Positions 61,524-64,000 of a stretch of 64,000 nucleotides of DNA are shown here, one piece after another; position 1 is the first letter of the stretch, and the number at the start of each line of letters is the position of its first letter. Origin of the DNA: Kalmusia sp. IMI 367209 (Eukaryota > Ascomycota > Dothideomycetes > Pleosporales > Didymosphaeriaceae); assembly GCA_027946365.1 (NCBI GenBank), contig JAPEUQ010000006.1, positions 1,612,001 through 1,676,000 on the forward strand. Reading direction: 5' to 3'. A model generated the notes under the pieces. It had not been told where the DNA came from and made no database searches. It saw only the letters and a list, made by a program, of their open reading frames with translations. The position numbers and the translations under genes are program-made.

Positions 61524-64000
61524 ATGGATCAACAAGGCCAGCCTGGCCCTTTGAACCCAAATGGCCGTCGCTTGCACATCGCTCATCGACGTAGCCCGTC
61601 TGAGCTGACTCCGCTGATGAGTGCGCCGCCCCCTCTCTTCCTTCGCCCGCGCTTTGCTGACACGCCCTGCAGTGGAACAACTTGCTATCGCCCAGCAGAT
61701 TGAAGCTTTACAGCAACAGCAGCAGCAGATTGCTGCAACTCACCAACAATATGTTAACATGGGCATGATCCAGCCTCAACAGCACCTCCCCGGCAACTTC
61801 CAGATGCAGGGGCAGATGTCCAATGTGTCCCCCACACACAAACCAATTTCAGTTTCCACAGCAGGTGCCTCAGCAACACCTCGCCGTACCGATGAATGCT
61901 CCCTCGCAGCCGTCCTCCCATCGCCGCAACCAATCTGCCTTGCCAAACGTTATGGGCGGACCGCCGCCTGCGCCCTCGTCAGGCGCTTCTGGCTTTGGCG
62001 AATACGGTGGACAACAGGGAAACCAAGGCAGAGAGAACGTCAACCCACGCGGCCGTGGTGGCGGTGGTGCCGGGTCCGGACATACTCGCCGACACTCGTT
62101 GGCCCTGCCTGAAGCAAAGAAGGCTGCAGAGCTCGCTGAACAGAAGAGAAAGACTTCTGGGTTTCAGTTCCCGCTCCCTTCTGCCGGTGGATCTAGCAAT
62201 CGTGATGCAAGCCCGAGTGGCAACAGTCAGACAGATCAGACTGCGGGTCGCGGTGGTCGCGGCGGCCATGGTCGCAGCCAGAGCATGGCTGTTGGTCGCG
62301 GCGGTGGAAGCGCCGGCCGTGGCGGACCAAGCTTCCAATTCCCCGCACCCCAGTCTACTGACAACAACAGCAATAACGGTGCTCAGAACGGCCAATCTGA
62401 CTTCCAACGCCGTGGTAGTCAAGGGCATGGCCGAAGCCAGTCTCGCAACTTCGAGGGCAATTGGAGGCAACCGCAGCCCCAAACTCAACAACAGCAACAA
62501 CAGCCAGACCAGAACAACCAAGCCCAAACCATGGGCAACTTTAACATGAACCAAACAGCAAATGCCGCTCCTTTCCAGCCAGGTCACCGCACCCGTGGCT
62601 CAGTCAATCAGTCTATCGGCTCCATTGGCAATTTCCAATACCCAGGCCAGCCGCAGCTTGTACAACTCCCCCAGGGACAGGTGCTAGTCCCACAGCAAAT
62701 GTTCGGTGGTCAGGGTCTGAATCCGTTACAGATTGCCCACTTACAAGCTCTTCAAGCCGCTCAAATGAACGGGGGAGGTCTGGGAGGCCTTCCCGGAGGA
62801 CAACATGCCCAGCCGCAAATGATGCAGCAACAACAACAGCAACGTAAAAACGCTTTTCACTCCTTATCTACCACAGGCAACATTGCCCGCCCTTCTCAGT
62901 GATGGACAGCTTGTTGCTGGTATCTTGCGTGTCAACAAGAAGAACCGTAGTGACGCGTATGTCACTACTACCGATCTGGATGCCGACATCTTTATTTGCG
63001 GTAGCAAAGACAGAAACCGCGCACTCGAGGGTGATTTGGTTGCTGTTGAACTCCTCGATGTGGACGAGGTATGGGGACAGAAGCGTGAAAAGGAGGAAAA
63101 GAAGAAGCGAAAGGACAATGCTGACCCTCGTGGAAGCAACATCGCCGTGAATGATGCCACTACTCAGCCTGAGACCAGCCAGGGCGAGGGTGGCATTCGC
63201 CGCCGTGGAAGCTTGCGTCAGCGCCCCACCCAGAAGAAGAATGATGATGTTGAAGTTGAAGGTCAAAGCCTTCTCCTCATGGAGGAGGAGGAAATCAACG
63301 ACGAACAAAAGCCTCTATATGCTGGCCACATTGTCGCCGTTATCGAGCGGGTTGCTGGCCAGATGTTCTCTGGGTGAGTACAAACGCCAAACAAACTGCA
63401 TTGCCATGACTAATCGTCACCAGTACACTAGGACTTTTGCGCCCCAGCAGCCAAGCTACAAAGGAGAAGCAAGAAGCTGAGCGCGCAGCTCGTGAGGGTG
63501 GAAACTCCCGTCCTCAGCCGGACCGCCAGCAAGACAAGCCGAAGATTGTTTGGTTCAAGCCAACCGACAAGCGCGTACCCTTGATCGCTATTCCAACTGA
63601 ACAAGCCCCTCGTGACTTTGTCGAGAAGCACCAGGATTATGCAAACCGCATTTTTGTGGCGTGCATCAAGCGATGGCCTATTACCTCTCTACATCCGTTC
63701 GGTACTCTTGTTGAGCAGCTTGGTGAGATGGGTGACCTTAAGGTGGAAACCGATGCTCTCCTGCGAGACAACAACTTTGGCCCGGATGACTTTTCTGATG
63801 CCGTCATCAAAAATGTCGGCTTTGATGATTGGTCTGTGGCCAATGACGGAGAGGCCGCACTGGAGAGCCGCCGCGACTTCCGCAGCGAGCAAACTTTCAC
63901 CATTGATCCTAATGGATCAAAGGAGCTGGATGACGCGGTTCACTTCAAGTACCTGGACGATGGTCGTGTCGAAATTGGCTTCCACGTTGCCGATGTTGCT
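61524..64000 (+). CDS. SSD1: SSD1 / GUL-1 translational repressor, 5' part only, two apparent frameshifts
   Basis: The start MDQQGQPGPLNPNGRRLHIA at 61524 is followed by a 51-nt intron (61620-61670) that creates LTPLMMEQLAIAQQIEAL, the family sequence. A Gln/Gly-rich disordered region follows, with several HxRxxS sites for NDR/Cbk1 kinase. Then a cold-shock domain (LLSDGQLVAGILRVNKKNRS, DADIFICGSKDRNRALEGD), a charged insert and the start of the RNB domain (FTIDPNGSKELDDAVHF). An intron lies at 63374-63424. The frame shifts at 61829-61833 (C5, C4 expected; joins SNVSP to HTNQFQF) and at 62846-62850 (A5, A4 expected; joins QQRK to TLFTPYLP). Both are +1 in homopolymers. Yeast Ssd1 represses translation of cell-wall mRNAs and lacks nuclease activity; here an Asp of the RNB active-site motif is Glu (KELDDA). 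The gene runs off the window. Confidence 0.93.

Overview
This 64 kb window is nuclear DNA of a filamentous ascomycete (Pezizomycotina; a Dothideomycete is my best guess, but that is inference). The grounds are: short GT-AG introns of about 45-60 nt with CTAAC/CTGAC-like branch sites, gene density near one per 3 kb on both strands, fungal families (SPX-ankyrin-GDPD, Zn2Cys6 factor, SSD1, chitin deacetylase with CBM18 modules), and one Fot1/pogo-type transposon whose transposase is riddled with transition-type stops (RIP-like). No bacterial, plasmid, CRISPR, rRNA or confident tRNA features were seen.

Layout. 0.7-4.3 kb: LARP1-like RNA-binding protein (+). 5.3-6.7: conserved fungal protein (+). 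7.4-9.3: fusion of a fumarylacetoacetase-type domain and an alpha/beta hydrolase (+). 10.1-11.7: monocarboxylate-type MFS transporter (+). 12.9-20.6: giant intronless disordered/coiled-coil scaffold of 2547 aa (+). 21.8-23.7: secreted chitin deacetylase with an in-frame stop (-). 25.1-27.3: UBA plus AT-hook protein (-), divergent from XAP5 (27.5-28.7, +). 29.9-33.5: GDE1-type phosphodiesterase (+). 35.2-36.5: secreted Thr-rich protein (-). 37.6-39.2: methionine aminopeptidase 2 with two frame breaks (-). 40.1-42.5: Zn2Cys6 factor (+), convergent with an SDR (43.0-44.0, -). 44.6-46.7: Fot1/pogo element. 47.0-48.1: beta-propeller protein (-). 48.9-50.2: secreted hydrolase (-). 51.3-52.2: four-TM protein (+). 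52.4-54.2: Ser/Arg-rich protein with a GC-AG intron (-). 55.8-56.9: His-rich hydrophilic protein (+). 57.0-57.6: cyclic phosphodiesterase with broken frame (-). 58.1-59.8: GLE1 (-). 61.5-end: SSD1 (+), cut by the window edge.

The left half is mostly housekeeping: translation and RNA control, phosphate sensing, cell wall. The 35-50 kb part looks accessory: transcription factor, SDR, secreted proteins and a transposon. Several genes in the right 27 kb (MetAP2, four-TM, cyclic phosphodiesterase, SSD1) carry one-base frame breaks, nearly all at mononucleotide runs. Because SSD1 is a conserved single-copy regulator, I read these mainly as consensus errors in the assembly rather than mass pseudogenisation. 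The transposase shows the opposite pattern (only stop codons, no indels), which fits RIP. All splice sites were derived by hand from frame, splice consensus and family similarity recalled from memory; no database search was possible.
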